From: Pseudomonadota bacterium
GTDB lineage: Bacteria > Pseudomonadota > Alphaproteobacteria > Caulobacterales > Caulobacteraceae
DNA length: 52,095 nucleotides
Reading direction: 5' to 3'
Assembly (NCBI GenBank): GCA_018241335.1
Contig: JAFEEA010000002.1
Location: 1 to 52,095, forward strand
The notes under the pieces are model-generated. The model made no database searches, was not told the origin of the DNA, and saw only the letters and a list, made by a program, of their open reading frames with translations. Every line of letters starts with the position of its first letter. Within the stretch, counting starts at the first letter, position 1. Of this stretch, positions 27,279 through 36,492 are shown piece by piece. Position numbers and translations under genes: made by a program.

Positions 27279-27959
27279 ATGACGCTCTTCGACGTCGTCG
27301 CCGGCCTCGTGCTTCTCGCCTCGGGGCTCATAGCGTTCATTCGCGGCGCGACCCGGGAAGTCACCACCGTCGTCGCCTTCATCGTCGCCATCGTCGTGGC
27401 GGTCTATGGCCTGCGCTTCACCGGGCCGATCGCCCGGCACGCCATCCATACCGCGTGGATCGCCAACAGCGTCGCCGTGCTCCTGCTGTTCGTGGTGGCC
27501 TATATCGTGGTCCGCCTGATCGGCGGCGCATTGACGCAGCATGTGCGCCAGACCGCCCTTTCCGGCCTGGATCGCTTATTGGGCCTCGGAATCGGCCTCG
27601 TTCGCGGGGCGGTCGTCGTGGGCGCCTTCACCTTGATGATCAAAGCCGCCACCCCACCTGACCGGATGCCCGGCTGGATTTCCAAGGCCAAGCTCTACCC
27701 CGCCGCCAGCGGCGTCGCCGACCTGTTGCACACCCTGGCGCCGGAAGGCCTTCGCATGGCGCACACGGTCGAGCCGGCCATGCGCGACGCGGTCCGGGCC
27801 GGGGTGAGCGATCAGCCGGCCGGAGCCGCCACGGACGCGACGCCAGATGCGCCGACCACGGACCAGGGCGACGCCGCCACGGTGGCTGAAACCCCTTCGA
27901 AACATCGGCGGGGCAATACCGGCCACGCCACCCCCGCCGCCCAGGAGAGACCTCGGTGA
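27279..27959 (+). CDS. cvpA: CvpA family membrane protein
   Basis: Inner-membrane protein (226 aa) with about four helices in the first 125 residues and a hydrophilic, Ala/Thr/Pro-rich tail of about 60 residues. The N-terminus MTLFDVVAGLVLLASGLIAF and FIRGATREV match CvpA, named for colicin V production and implicated in envelope function. The gene order cvpA-purF, conserved from E. coli, is kept here; the stop overlaps the purF GTG by 4 nt. The long tail is longer than in E. coli CvpA. Confidence 0.9.
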   Translation: MTLFDVVAGLVLLASGLIAFIRGATREVTTVVAFIVAIVVAVYGLRFTGPIARHAIHTAWIANSVAVLLLFVVAYIVVRLIGGALTQHVRQTALSGLDRLLGLGIGLVRGAVVVGAFTLMIKAATPPDRMPGWISKAKLYPAASGVADLLHTLAPEGLRMAHTVEPAMRDAVRAGVSDQPAGAATDATPDAPTTDQGDAATVAETPSKHRRGNTGHATPAAQERPR

Positions 27960-29449
27960 CCCGCCCAGCCACTCCCGACCGCAGCCCCCCGCCGCGCGAT
28001 CCCGACGACGACACCCTTCGCCTCGAGTGCGGTGTGTTCGGCGTCTTCGACGTGCCGGACGCCGCTCAGGTCGTGGCGCTGGGGCTGCACGCCCTGCAGC
28101 ATCGCGGTCAGGAGGCCTGTGGCATCGCCGCCTTCGACGGCCAGGGCTTCCACACCGAGCGGCACATGGGCCTGGTGGCCGACGCCTTCTCCGGCGCCGA
28201 CCTTGTCCAGCGCCTGCCCGGCACGGCCGGCATCGGTCACACCCGCTATTCCACCGCCGGCGGCAGCTTCCTGCGCAACGTCCAGCCGATGTTCGCCGAC
28301 CTCGGCGGCGGCGGCGTCGCCCTGGCCCACAACGGCAACCTGACCAACTTCCTGACTCTGCGCCAGGCGCTGGTCTCCGACGGCGCGATCTTCCAGTCGA
28401 CCTCGGACAGCGAGGTGATCCTTCACCTCATCGCCCGCTCGCGCAAAGCCAAGATCGTCGACCGCTTCATCGAGGCGATCAGCCAGATCGAGGGCGGCTA
28501 CGCCCTGGTGGCCCTGACCAACAAGAAGCTGATCGGCGTGCGCGACCCGCTGGGCATCCGGCCCCTGGTGCTGGGCGACCTCGGCGGCAAGTTCGTCCTG
28601 GCGTCGGAAACCAGCGCCCTGGAGGTCATCGGCGCCCGCTTCGTCCGCGACATCGAGCACGGCGAGATGGTCGTCATCACCGACGACGGCGTCGAGTCCC
28701 TGCGCCCCTTCCCGGCCAACCATGCCCGCCCGTGCGTGTTCGAATACGTCTACTTCGCCCGCCCCGACAGCGTCGTGAACGGCAAGTCGGTCTACGAGGT
28801 CCGCAAGCAGATGGGCCGCCGCCTGGCCCAGGAGAGCGGCGTCGACGCCGACGTGGTGGTGCCGGTGCCGGACTCAGGCGTCCCCGCCGCCCTGGGCTAC
28901 GCCGAGCAGAGCGGCCTGCCCTTCGACCTCGGCATCATCCGCAGCCACTACGCCGGGCGCACCTTCATCCAGCCCACGCAAGGCGTGCGCGAACTGGGCG
29001 TGCGCATGAAGCACAGTCCCAACCGCGCGGTCCTGGCCGGTAAGCGGGTAGTGCTGATCGACGACTCCATCGTGCGCGGCACCACGTCGCTGAAGATCGT
29101 GCGCATGGTCCGCGAGGCCGGCGCCAAGGAGGTCCACCTGCGCTCGGCCTCGCCGCAGATCCAGTGGCCGGACTTCTACGGCATCGACATGCCCGACCGC
29201 GAAAAGCTGCTGGCGGCCAACAAGTCCCTGGCCGAGATGGCCGAGTTCCTGGAAGTCGACAGCCTGGGCTTCCTGTCCGTGGACGGCCTCTACTGGTCCA
29301 TGGGCGCCGGGCCGCGCGACGCGGACTGCCCGCAGTTCACCGACCACTATTTCACCGGCGACTATCCCACCCGCCTGCTCGACCGCGAGATCGCCGAACG
29401 CGGCGACGACGCCATCGAAAAGCAGCTTTCCTTCCTGGTCGACGCGTGA
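27956..29449 (+). CDS. purF: Amidophosphoribosyltransferase PurF
   Basis: First committed enzyme of purine synthesis (497 aa): converts PRPP and glutamine to phosphoribosylamine. The N-terminal Ntn-type glutaminase has Cys25 in LECGVFGV, exposed after removal of a 24-residue propeptide rich in Pro/Asp. GIGHTRYSTAGG and AHNGNLTN mark the glutaminase; VVLIDDSIVRGTTS is the PRPP loop. Start is GTG 27956 within the cvpA stop. A transporter gene starts inside the purF stop, so the transcript continues. Confidence 0.95.
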   Translation: MTRPATPDRSPPPRDPDDDTLRLECGVFGVFDVPDAAQVVALGLHALQHRGQEACGIAAFDGQGFHTERHMGLVADAFSGADLVQRLPGTAGIGHTRYSTAGGSFLRNVQPMFADLGGGGVALAHNGNLTNFLTLRQALVSDGAIFQSTSDSEVILHLIARSRKAKIVDRFIEAISQIEGGYALVALTNKKLIGVRDPLGIRPLVLGDLGGKFVLASETSALEVIGARFVRDIEHGEMVVITDDGVESLRPFPANHARPCVFEYVYFARPDSVVNGKSVYEVRKQMGRRLAQESGVDADVVVPVPDSGVPAALGYAEQSGLPFDLGIIRSHYAGRTFIQPTQGVRELGVRMKHSPNRAVLAGKRVVLIDDSIVRGTTSLKIVRMVREAGAKEVHLRSASPQIQWPDFYGIDMPDREKLLAANKSLAEMAEFLEVDSLGFLSVDGLYWSMGAGPRDADCPQFTDHYFTGDYPTRLLDREIAERGDDAIEKQLSFLVDA

Positions 29450-30450
29450 CCTGGCTCAAGCGTCTGAAGCCGGACAACTATGTCCTGGCGATCATCGGCA
29501 TGGTCGTGCTGGCCAGCATCCTGCCCATCCGCGGGCAGGCGGCGCATGCGTTCGACCTTCTGACCAAGGGCGTCATCGCCCTGCTGTTCTTCCTGCACGG
29601 CGCGCGCCTGTCGCGCGAGGCCGTGGTGCGAGGCCTGGTCAACTGGCGGCTCCACCTGGTGGTGCTGGCCTCGACCTTCATCCTGTTCCCGATCCTGGGC
29701 CTGGCGCTTCAGCGCCTGCCGACGACGATCCTGCCCACCACCCTGACGGCCGGCGTCCTCTTCCTGTGCTGCCTGCCGTCGACGGTGCAGTCGTCCATCG
29801 CCTTCACGGCCGTGGCGCGCGGCGACGTGGCGGCGGCGGTATGCGCCGCCTCGGCCTCGAACCTTTTCGGCATCTTCATCACCCCGGTGGTGGCCGGCCT
29901 GACGCTGCAGGCGCACGGCGCCGGCTTTTCCCTGCCGGCTGTCGAGGCGGTGGTGGTGCAGCTGCTGATCCCCTTCGTGGCCGGCCAGCTCATGCGGCCG
30001 CTGATCGGCGAGTTCCTGACGCGGCACGCCAAGATGACGACCCTGGTGGACCGGGGCTCGATCCTGTTCGTGGTCTACGGCGCGTTCAGCGAGGCCGTGA
30101 CCCACGGCATCTGGTCCCAGGTCTCGGCCCTCCAGATCGTCATCCTGGCCATCGTCTGCATGGTGCTGCTGGCCGTCGTCCTGGCCGTCACCGCGTATGG
30201 GGCGCGGGCCATGGGCTTTTCCAAGCCGGAAGAGATCGCCATCGTCTTCTGCGGGTCGAAGAAGAGCCTGGCCTCGGGCGTGCCGATGGCCGGCATCCTC
30301 TTCCCGCCCGCCAGCGTCGGCCTGATCGTCCTGCCCCTGATGCTGTTCCACCAGATCCAGCTGATGGCCTGCGCCGTCATCGCCCAGCGCTACGCCGCGC
30401 GGCCGGAAGAGCCTGCGCCCCTCGAGGAGCCCGCCCTTGTCCACCCCTGA
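29446..30450 (+). CDS. Bile acid:sodium symporter (BASS) family transporter
   Basis: Integral membrane protein (334 aa) with about nine to ten helices. MVVLASILPIRG begins the first helix; LLFFLHGARLSREAV and the conserved CGSKKSLASGVPMAGILFP near helix 9 fit the SBF-like/YfeH branch of BASS transporters. Substrate is not predictable; relatives carry organic anions. GTG 29446 overlaps the purF stop (GTGA), so it is translationally coupled to purine synthesis, though no functional link is known. Its 3' end overlaps the SDR gene by 14 nt. Confidence 0.85.
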   Translation: MTWLKRLKPDNYVLAIIGMVVLASILPIRGQAAHAFDLLTKGVIALLFFLHGARLSREAVVRGLVNWRLHLVVLASTFILFPILGLALQRLPTTILPTTLTAGVLFLCCLPSTVQSSIAFTAVARGDVAAAVCAASASNLFGIFITPVVAGLTLQAHGAGFSLPAVEAVVVQLLIPFVAGQLMRPLIGEFLTRHAKMTTLVDRGSILFVVYGAFSEAVTHGIWSQVSALQIVILAIVCMVLLAVVLAVTAYGARAMGFSKPEEIAIVFCGSKKSLASGVPMAGILFPPASVGLIVLPLMLFHQIQLMACAVIAQRYAARPEEPAPLEEPALVHP

Positions 30451-31186
30451 CACCGCCGCCCTGGCCGGCAAGCACGCCGTCGTCACCGGCGCCACGCGCG
30501 GCATCGGCCGCGAGTGCGCCCTGGCCCTGGCCGGGGCCGGCGCCCATGTCATCGCGGTGGGTCGGACCCAGGGGGCCCTCGAAGACCTGGACGACGAGAT
30601 CCGCTCCTGGGGCGGCGTGCGCCCCACCCTGGTGCCGCTCGACCTGATGAACGGGGACGGCCTCGACCAGCTTGGCGGCCAGATCTTCCAGCGCCACCAA
30701 CGCCTCGACATCCTGGTCCACGCCGCCGGCCTGCTGGGCGGGCTTAGCCCCGTCTCGCACATCGCGCCCAAGGTCTGGGACAAGGTGGTGGCCACCAACC
30801 TGACCTCGGCCTATCGCCTGATCCGCTCGTTTGAGCCGCTACTGCGCCAGAGCGAGGCCGGCCGCGCCATCTTCTTCACCACCGGCCGCGTCGTGCGGCC
30901 CAAGGCCTACTGGGGCGCCTACGCCGCCACCAAGGCGGGACTGGAAAGCCTGGTGCGCTGCTGGGCCGACGAGATCGAGACCACCAATATCCGCGCCGTC
31001 CTCCTGGACCCCAACGTCATGCGCACCAAGATGCGCGCCGAGGCCTTCCCCGGCGAGGACCCCGAGACCCTCACCGACCCGGCCGAGATCCGGCCGATGA
31101 TCCTGGACCTTGTCACCCGCAAGAACCTCGGCCTGCCCGACAAGCCGGTGCTGTTCTCGGAGTGGAAGGAAACCGCGGCGGTCTAG
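30437..31186 (+). CDS. SDR family oxidoreductase, YciK-like
   Basis: Short-chain dehydrogenase (249 aa) with TGATRGIGREC (cofactor loop) and YAATK (catalytic Tyr/Lys). The stretch PNVMRTKMRAEAFPGEDPET and WGAYAATKAG resembles E. coli YciK, an uncharacterised SDR. The position of the catalytic Ser, 13 residues before the Tyr, is a Thr (TTGR). Start is TTG 30437 after GAGGAG, overlapping the transporter end. Substrate unknown. The repeat element at 31191-31340 follows immediately. Confidence 0.85.
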   Translation: MSTPDTAALAGKHAVVTGATRGIGRECALALAGAGAHVIAVGRTQGALEDLDDEIRSWGGVRPTLVPLDLMNGDGLDQLGGQIFQRHQRLDILVHAAGLLGGLSPVSHIAPKVWDKVVATNLTSAYRLIRSFEPLLRQSEAGRAIFFTTGRVVRPKAYWGAYAATKAGLESLVRCWADEIETTNIRAVLLDPNVMRTKMRAEAFPGEDPETLTDPAEIRPMILDLVTRKNLGLPDKPVLFSEWKETAAV

Positions 31187-31190
31187 CGAA

Positions 31191-31340
31191 CTCCCTCCCC
31201 TTCACGGGGAGGGACAGATCGCGAAGCGATCAGGGTGGGGGAGTCAGGCGCTGCTCCAACATCTGATTGGCTCGCCGCCGTTGCTGGCGTTCCCCATCCT
31301 GGCGGCCTTGCCGCCGGCCCTCCCCATGAAGGGGAGGGAG
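31191..31340. repeat. Inverted-repeat (REP/MITE-like) element between the SDR gene and der
   Basis: Two 27-bp terminal arms (31191-31217 and 31314-31340) are inverted copies that match at 24 of 27 positions. Each is itself a hairpin (CCCTCCCC...GGGGAGGG). Between them lie a GATCGC-GAA-GCGATC hairpin and a GCGGCC-TT-GCCGC hairpin. The element fills the whole gap between convergent SDR and der genes. A shorter relative of the arm appears at 37661-37680. It may act as a bidirectional terminator or be a non-autonomous mobile repeat; neither is shown. Confidence 0.7.
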
Positions 31341-31347
31341 GAAGGCC

Positions 31348-32961
31348 CTACCGCCCCCGGGGCCGCGTCGGCTTGGCGTCGCGCTTGGTGCGGATCGGCG
31401 CGCGCTTGGTCGCCCCGGCCCGGCGGGCCACGGCCGTAGCCTTGGCCTTGAGGCCCACCTTCTGCTTGGCCGGACCGGCCTTGGCCTTGCCGCCCCCCTT
31501 CGCGCGGGGTTTGGGGGCCGGACGCGCCGCCCCCTCCCCGGCCTCGGCGCTCGCGGCGCGGGGACGCGGCGCGGACCGGCGCGCCGGCGCCTCGCCGGGA
31601 TCGTCGGCATAGGGATTGGCGCCCGACTTGATGGTGATCCGGATCGGCGTGCCCGGCATGTCGAAGCTCTGGCGCAGGGAGTTGATCAGATAGCGCCGAT
31701 AGCTGTCGGGCAGCTGGTCCGCCCGGCTGGCGAACAGCACGAAGGTCGGCGGCCGGGCCTTGATCTGGGCCATGTACTTGGGCTTCACCCGCCGGCCGTT
31801 CACCGCCGGCGGCGGGTGGCGCTCGATGGCCAGCTTGAGCCAGTCGTTGAGGTCGCGGGTCTTGATCTTGGTCGCCCAGTCCTTGTGCGCCTTGATCACG
31901 GCCGGCATCAGCCGTTCCAGGCCCCGGCCCGTCTCGGCCGACAAGGCCACCACCGGCGCCCCGCGCAGCTGCGGCAGCATGCGCTCGGCATGCTCGATGA
32001 ACTCGTTCAGCCGCTGCCCGGGATCCTCGACCAGGTCCCACTTGGCCAGGACGAAGACCAGGCCCCGGCCCTCGCGCTCCACCAGGTCGGCGATCTGCAG
32101 GTCCTGGGTCTCGAAGGGGTGGGTGGCGTCCATAACCAGGATCACCACCTCGGCGAAGGTGATGGCGCGGATGGAATCGGCGGTGGAGAGCTTTTCCAGC
32201 TTCTCCTGCACCCGCGCCTTGCGCCGCAGGCCGGCGGTGTCCACCAGCCGGATGCGCCGGTCGTCCCAGGTCCAGTCCACGGGGATGGCGTCGCGGGTGA
32301 TGCCGGCCTCCGGGCCGGTCAGCAGACGGTCCTCGCCGATCAGGGCGTTGACCAGGGTCGACTTTCCGGCGTTCGGCCGCCCGACGATGGCGATGCGCAC
32401 CGGCTTCTCGCCGCGGCCGGGTTCGTCGCCGTCCTCGTCGTCGTCTTCGCCTTCGAACGCCTCGTCCCCGATCGGCGCGGCGGCCTTCACCGCCGCGTAG
32501 AGGTCGCCCATGCCCTCGTTGTGCTCGGCGGAGATCTGCACCGGCTCGCCGAAGCCCAGGTTGAAGGCCTCCAGCGCCCCGGCGTCGCCCGTGCGGCCCT
32601 CGGTCTTGTTGGCCACCAGGATCACCGGCTTGTCCGCCCGGCGCAGCACGGCGGCGAACACCTCGTCCAGCTGGGTCACCCCGTCGCGGGCGTCGATGAC
32701 GAACAGCACCACCTCGGCGTCCTTGAGCGCCAGTTCGGTCTGGCGGCGCATGCGCGCCTCAAGGCTTTCGTCCGAGAAGTCCTCGAAGCCGGCAGTGTCG
32801 ATCAGCTCCAGGTCCAGGTCGCCCAGCCGTCCCGAACCGAAGCGCCGGTCGCGGGTGACGCCCGGCCGATCGTCGACGATGGCCAGCTTGCGCCCGGCCA
32901 GGCGGTTGAACAGCGTGGACTTGCCGACGTTCGGGCGCCCTACGATGGCGAGCTTCACCAT
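31348..32961 (-). CDS. der: GTPase Der (EngA)
   Basis: Ribosome-assembly GTPase with two tandem G domains and a KH-like domain (537 aa). First domain: G1 GRPNVGKST (8-16), G3 DTAG (55-58), G4 NKTE (118-121). An acidic linker (about 167-180) follows. Second domain: G1 GRPNAGKST (194-202), G3 DTAG (241-244), and AKWD (306-309) where NKxD is expected. The KH domain covers about 360-450. A basic Ala/Lys/Arg/Pro tail of about 83 residues (455-537) extends beyond E. coli Der (490 aa). It lies 13 nt after bamB; yfgM-bamB-der is a conserved order. Confidence 0.95.
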   Translation of the reverse strand: MVKLAIVGRPNVGKSTLFNRLAGRKLAIVDDRPGVTRDRRFGSGRLGDLDLELIDTAGFEDFSDESLEARMRRQTELALKDAEVVLFVIDARDGVTQLDEVFAAVLRRADKPVILVANKTEGRTGDAGALEAFNLGFGEPVQISAEHNEGMGDLYAAVKAAAPIGDEAFEGEDDDEDGDEPGRGEKPVRIAIVGRPNAGKSTLVNALIGEDRLLTGPEAGITRDAIPVDWTWDDRRIRLVDTAGLRRKARVQEKLEKLSTADSIRAITFAEVVILVMDATHPFETQDLQIADLVEREGRGLVFVLAKWDLVEDPGQRLNEFIEHAERMLPQLRGAPVVALSAETGRGLERLMPAVIKAHKDWATKIKTRDLNDWLKLAIERHPPPAVNGRRVKPKYMAQIKARPPTFVLFASRADQLPDSYRRYLINSLRQSFDMPGTPIRITIKSGANPYADDPGEAPARRSAPRPRAASAEAGEGAARPAPKPRAKGGGKAKAGPAKQKVGLKAKATAVARRAGATKRAPIRTKRDAKPTRPRGR

Positions 32962-32974
32962 GGGCGCGGCCTGC

Positions 32975-34348
32975 CTAGCGGATCGCGATCAGTTCGGCGG
33001 CGTCGGTGGCCACATAGATCATGCCGCCCACGGCGATCGGGCCGATCAGGGCGTCCGAACCGAGCTTCAGCGCCTTCTGCTGGGCGCCGGTCTTGGGATC
33101 CAGCGCCACCGCCTCGCCCTTGGACGACACCATCACCAGGCGGTTGGAGGCCAGCACCGGGCTCGACCAGAACACCCGCTTGGCCTTCTTGGCCTTCTTG
33201 CCCTTCTTGCCGGGCTGGTCGGGGCCGTTCAGCTCGTGGATCCAATAGATCTGGCCGCTGTCGCGCGAGATACAGAACACCTTGCCCGATTGCTCGACCA
33301 CATAGACCACGTCGCCCACCGGCAAAGGCGTGGTCACCGCCGAGATCGGCAGGGTCCAGCGCGGGACGCCGGTGCGCAGGTCCGTGGCCGCCATGACGTC
33401 GGAGTGGCTGACCGCATAGACGTCGTTGCGATAGATCACCGGCCGGCCGGCGATGTCGCGGATTTCCGACAGGGCGTTGGTGCGGCTGGCGCGCGACAGG
33501 CTGGCCGTCCACAGCTCGTTGCCGTTGGCGGTCCGCAGGGCCACCAGTTCGCCCGAGGCGAACGAGCCCACCAGGGTGTCGTTGGTCACGGCCGCGCTGG
33601 AGGCGGCCAGGATCCGCGCCGGCTCGGTCAGGCCCTGGTACGTCCAGTCTTGCTGGCCGGTCGTGGTCAGGAAGCTCAGCATCTCGTCGTTGACGTCGAC
33701 CACATAGACGCGGCCGTCGGCGACGGTCGGCGCGCCGTGCACCGGCGCGTCGGTGCGGGTGCGCCAGCCGATGGCGCCCGTGGCGGCGTCCAGCTGCACC
33801 ACCTCGCGATAGCCGGACGAGACGTAGAGCTTGCCATCGGCGAAAGCGACGCCGCCGCCGAAAGCCTCGCCATCACGCTTGGACTTGGGCGCGACATTGG
33901 TGCGCCAGATCTGGGCGCCGGTGCGCGCGTCGTGCGCCGAGACGCCCGCGGCGCCGTCCATCACATAGACCCGGCCCTGCGCCATGATGGGCGGCGCGGT
34001 CACGTGCTTCTGGCGGCTCGAGCCGGCGCCGAAGTGGACCCGCCAGGCGATGGTGAAGTCAGCCGCGGCGTCGACGTTCTCGATCGACTGCTCGGGCGTG
34101 CCGCCCGGCAGCGGCCATTCCGCCAAGGCGGCTGGCGGTGGCAGGTAGAAGTCCTGGCCCTTCAGGGCGTCGGCGACCTTCAGGTCCTCGTCGGCGGCGA
34201 CGATGGAGATGCGGTTGGCCTCGTTGGCCGCGCGGGACGCCTTCTTGCCGCCGTGGAACGGATTGATCGACTCGGCCTTCTCGATCGTCGAGCACCCCGC
34301 CAGGGCGGCCGCGACGGCGAGCACGCCGAACATACGCATGATCGTCAT
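32975..34348 (-). CDS. bamB: Outer membrane assembly lipoprotein BamB
   Basis: Lipoprotein (457 aa) with lipobox LAGC, lipidated Cys19. Eight-bladed PQQ-like beta-propeller repeats follow (for example [60 protein letters not shown]). It is a BAM-complex component that helps fold barrels such as LptD. A Lys-rich loop [11 protein letters not shown] (381-391) is an unusual insertion between blades. The ATG overlaps the stop of the YfgM-like gene (ATGA), and der follows 13 nt later. Confidence 0.92.
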   Translation of the reverse strand: MTIMRMFGVLAVAAALAGCSTIEKAESINPFHGGKKASRAANEANRISIVAADEDLKVADALKGQDFYLPPPAALAEWPLPGGTPEQSIENVDAAADFTIAWRVHFGAGSSRQKHVTAPPIMAQGRVYVMDGAAGVSAHDARTGAQIWRTNVAPKSKRDGEAFGGGVAFADGKLYVSSGYREVVQLDAATGAIGWRTRTDAPVHGAPTVADGRVYVVDVNDEMLSFLTTTGQQDWTYQGLTEPARILAASSAAVTNDTLVGSFASGELVALRTANGNELWTASLSRASRTNALSEIRDIAGRPVIYRNDVYAVSHSDVMAATDLRTGVPRWTLPISAVTTPLPVGDVVYVVEQSGKVFCISRDSGQIYWIHELNGPDQPGKKGKKAKKAKRVFWSSPVLASNRLVMVSSKGEAVALDPKTGAQQKALKLGSDALIGPIAVGGMIYVATDAAELIAIR

Positions 34349-35139
34349 TGAGCAGTCCTGGGGGCGTCTTGGGGGGCGTCTTGAGCGGCGGGAGCGCCCT
34401 GGGGCGCGGGCCCGCCAGGCGGCTGCTGCAACATCTGCGGCGCCGGCGGCGGCAATGTGGCGGAGAGTTTTGCAATGTCGACGGCGACCTTGGCCTGGCC
34501 GCTGTCGATCACCGCGATGGCCGTCTGCGCGCGCTGGCGCATGCCGTCGGTGACGCCCAGCATCAGCATCAGGGCCGAGAAGTCGGTCTTGGCCTCGGCG
34601 GTCTTGCCGGCCGCCATCTTCGCGAAGGCGAGGGCCTCCCGCGCCTCCAGGTCATAGGGCTTCTTGGGGCCGATCAAGGCCTTCAGCCGGGTCTCTTCCT
34701 GGGCGTAGGGGGTGGTGTCCAGCAAGGCCAGGGCCGCCTTCAGGCGCGCCTGGTCGCCCAGGATCGCGTTGGGCGCCGCCTTGGCCGCGGCGTCATAGAG
34801 GGCCACGGCCTCCACCGTCTTGTCGGCGTTGAGGCGGATGTTGCCCTGCTGGATCAGGGCCAGGGTCCTGTAGCCGGCGGGGCCGTTCTTGGCGACGGGC
34901 TCGAAGGCCGCATAGGCCCCCGTCTCGTCGCCCTGGAGCAGGCTGTTGGTCGCCTTGTCATAGGCGATCGAGGCCTTGTCGATGTTCTGGTCGCGCCAGT
35001 GCTGATAGCCCCAGGCGCCCAGGAAGCCGACCACGACGGCGGCCACCGCGGCCAGGAACCAAGGCAGGGTCTTGCGCGCGAGCTCCCGGTACCGGTCCGC
35101 GCGAAGCTGTTCGTCCACCTCATCGATGAAATCGGACAC
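34345..35139 (-). CDS. YfgM-like tetratricopeptide membrane protein
   Basis: Protein of 264 aa with one N-terminal transmembrane helix (about 26-45, LPWFLAAVAAVVVGFLGAWG) and an extracytoplasmic TPR-like domain (about 50-210; KASIAYDKATNSLL, AEAKTDFSALML). A Pro/Ala/Gln-rich C-terminal tail follows. This architecture and the position before bamB-der match E. coli YfgM, an ancillary protein of the SecYEG/periplasmic chaperone network. Start is the GTG at 35139 (VSDFIDEVDEQL); the frame is open further upstream. Function inferred from order and architecture. Confidence 0.85.
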   Translation of the reverse strand: MSDFIDEVDEQLRADRYRELARKTLPWFLAAVAAVVVGFLGAWGYQHWRDQNIDKASIAYDKATNSLLQGDETGAYAAFEPVAKNGPAGYRTLALIQQGNIRLNADKTVEAVALYDAAAKAAPNAILGDQARLKAALALLDTTPYAQEETRLKALIGPKKPYDLEAREALAFAKMAAGKTAEAKTDFSALMLMLGVTDGMRQRAQTAIAVIDSGQAKVAVDIAKLSATLPPPAPQMLQQPPGGPAPQGAPAAQDAPQDAPRTAQ

Positions 35140-35279
35140 GTAAAGAAGACCTCGCCCGGGGCTGTTGCGCTCAGAGGCGCGGAACCTATCGTTTGGGGCG
35201 CGCCCCTGCAACGCAATGAGCGTTACCGCCGCAAATCAAACCTGGCTAGGCCGGAGGGGCCGGATCCGGCGCGGCCGGC

Positions 35280-36110
35280 TCAGCCCTTCGCCTTGGCGAA
35301 GTAGGTCTCGGCGGCGGCCGGGAAACGGCGGGCGCGCACGTCGTCGGCGTAGGCGCGGGCCGCCTTGGCGATCTCGCCGCGCAGGTCGGCGTAGCGGCGC
35401 ACGAACTTGGGCGTCCAGTCGAACAGGCCCAGCATGTCGTCGGTGACCAGGATCTGGCCGTCGCAGCCGGCCGAGGCGCCGATGCCGATCGTGGGAACCT
35501 CGATGGCGGCGGTGATCTCGCGCGCCAGGGCCTCGGCCACGCCCTCGACCACCACGCAGAAGGCGCCGGCGTCGGCGGTGGCCTCGGCTTCGGCGACCAC
35601 CCGGGCGCGCTCGGCCTCCAGCTTGCCCTTGGCCCTGAAGGCGCCGTCCACCAGCACCGACTGGGGCCGCAGCCCCACGTGCCCCATCACCGGGATGCCC
35701 CGGCGGACCAGGTAGGCGATGGTCTCGGGCACGGTCGGCCCGCTTTCCACCTTCACCGCCTGGCAGCCGGTCTCCTTGAGGATGCGGGCGGCGTTCTCAT
35801 AGGCGGTCTCCTTGGAACCCTCGTAGGAGCCGAAGGGCATGTCCACCACCACCATCGCCCGCTTGGCCGCGCGCATAACCGCCTGGCCGTGCAGGATCAT
35901 CATCTCCATGGTCACGCCGACGGTGTTGGGCAGGCCGTGCACCACCATGCCGACGCTGTCGCCCACCAGCAGCAGGTCGCAGGCCTCGTCGAGTATCTCG
36001 GCCACGGGGGCGGTGTAGGCGGTCAGGCAGACCACCGGCTCCTTGCCCTTGCGCGCGGTGATTTCCGGCGCGGTCACGCGCCGCACGGCGTCCTGGCGTT
36101 GGGCCGACAT
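35280..36110 (-). CDS. panB: 3-methyl-2-oxobutanoate hydroxymethyltransferase PanB
   Basis: First enzyme of pantothenate (vitamin B5, CoA) synthesis (276 aa), adding a hydroxymethyl group from methylene-THF to ketoisovalerate. [32 protein letters not shown] (metal-binding Asp) and VKVESG with GHVGLRPQS are conserved PanB blocks. Length is normal. It starts only 1 nt after the stop of the small membrane protein of sigma cassette A, suggesting co-transcription with the sigma genes. panC, its usual partner, is not in the window. The 140-nt gap downstream to the YfgM-like gene shows nothing else clear. Confidence 0.95.
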   Translation of the reverse strand: MSAQRQDAVRRVTAPEITARKGKEPVVCLTAYTAPVAEILDEACDLLLVGDSVGMVVHGLPNTVGVTMEMMILHGQAVMRAAKRAMVVVDMPFGSYEGSKETAYENAARILKETGCQAVKVESGPTVPETIAYLVRRGIPVMGHVGLRPQSVLVDGAFRAKGKLEAERARVVAEAEATADAGAFCVVVEGVAEALAREITAAIEVPTIGIGASAGCDGQILVTDDMLGLFDWTPKFVRRYADLRGEIAKAARAYADDVRARRFPAAAETYFAKAKG

Positions 36111-36111
36111 G

Positions 36112-36492
36112 TCAGATCTCCCGGACCAGGCGCGTCAGGGCCAGTCCCACCGCGACGACGGCCAGCGCCGCCGACATCCAGATCGCCTCGGCCGAAATGG
36201 CCAGGCCGCCAGGCGCGAACCCTTGCGGCAATACGCTTTCCAGCCCTCGGTTCAGCGCGTGGCCGCTTTCCTGCGACAGCACGTTGATCCGGCCCCACAG
36301 GCCCGAGCCCAGCAACTGGCCGCCGCCGATGAGGCCGCCGACCGCCCCCAGGCTGCCGATCAGGAGCCGCCGCGTCGTCCAGCCACGGTCCATCCGCTCC
36401 TCGCACCGAAGGGCGAACAGTTCGGCGTCCGCGAAAGCCGGAGTCTCCGCGAACATCCGGTCCAGGGCCATCTCGAAACTGGCTTCAGCCAT
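36112..36492 (-). CDS. Small membrane protein of sigma cassette A (putative anti-sigma)
   Basis: Protein of 126 aa with a soluble N-terminal part ([20 protein letters not shown]) carrying the segment [20 protein letters not shown], then helices at about 45-65 and 100-121. Its start overlaps the sigma gene by 8 nt, the usual arrangement of a sigma/anti-sigma pair. The segment FxxAxxEERxxR recurs in the cassette B copy (37692-37997). No ZAS zinc motif (HxxxCxxC) is seen. Function as anti-sigma is inferred from overlap and topology, not from a recognised domain. The open frame upstream to 36570 is in the sigma gene. Confidence 0.7.
   Translation of the reverse strand: MAEASFEMALDRMFAETPAFADAELFALRCEERMDRGWTTRRLLIGSLGAVGGLIGGGQLLGSGLWGRINVLSQESGHALNRGLESVLPQGFAPGGLAISAEAIWMSAALAVVAVGLALTRLVREI

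Noticed and set aside
35251..35270. GCCGGATCCGGC palindrome after panB
   Set aside because: A 12-bp palindrome without loop or T-tract is common at this GC content; no support for a function.
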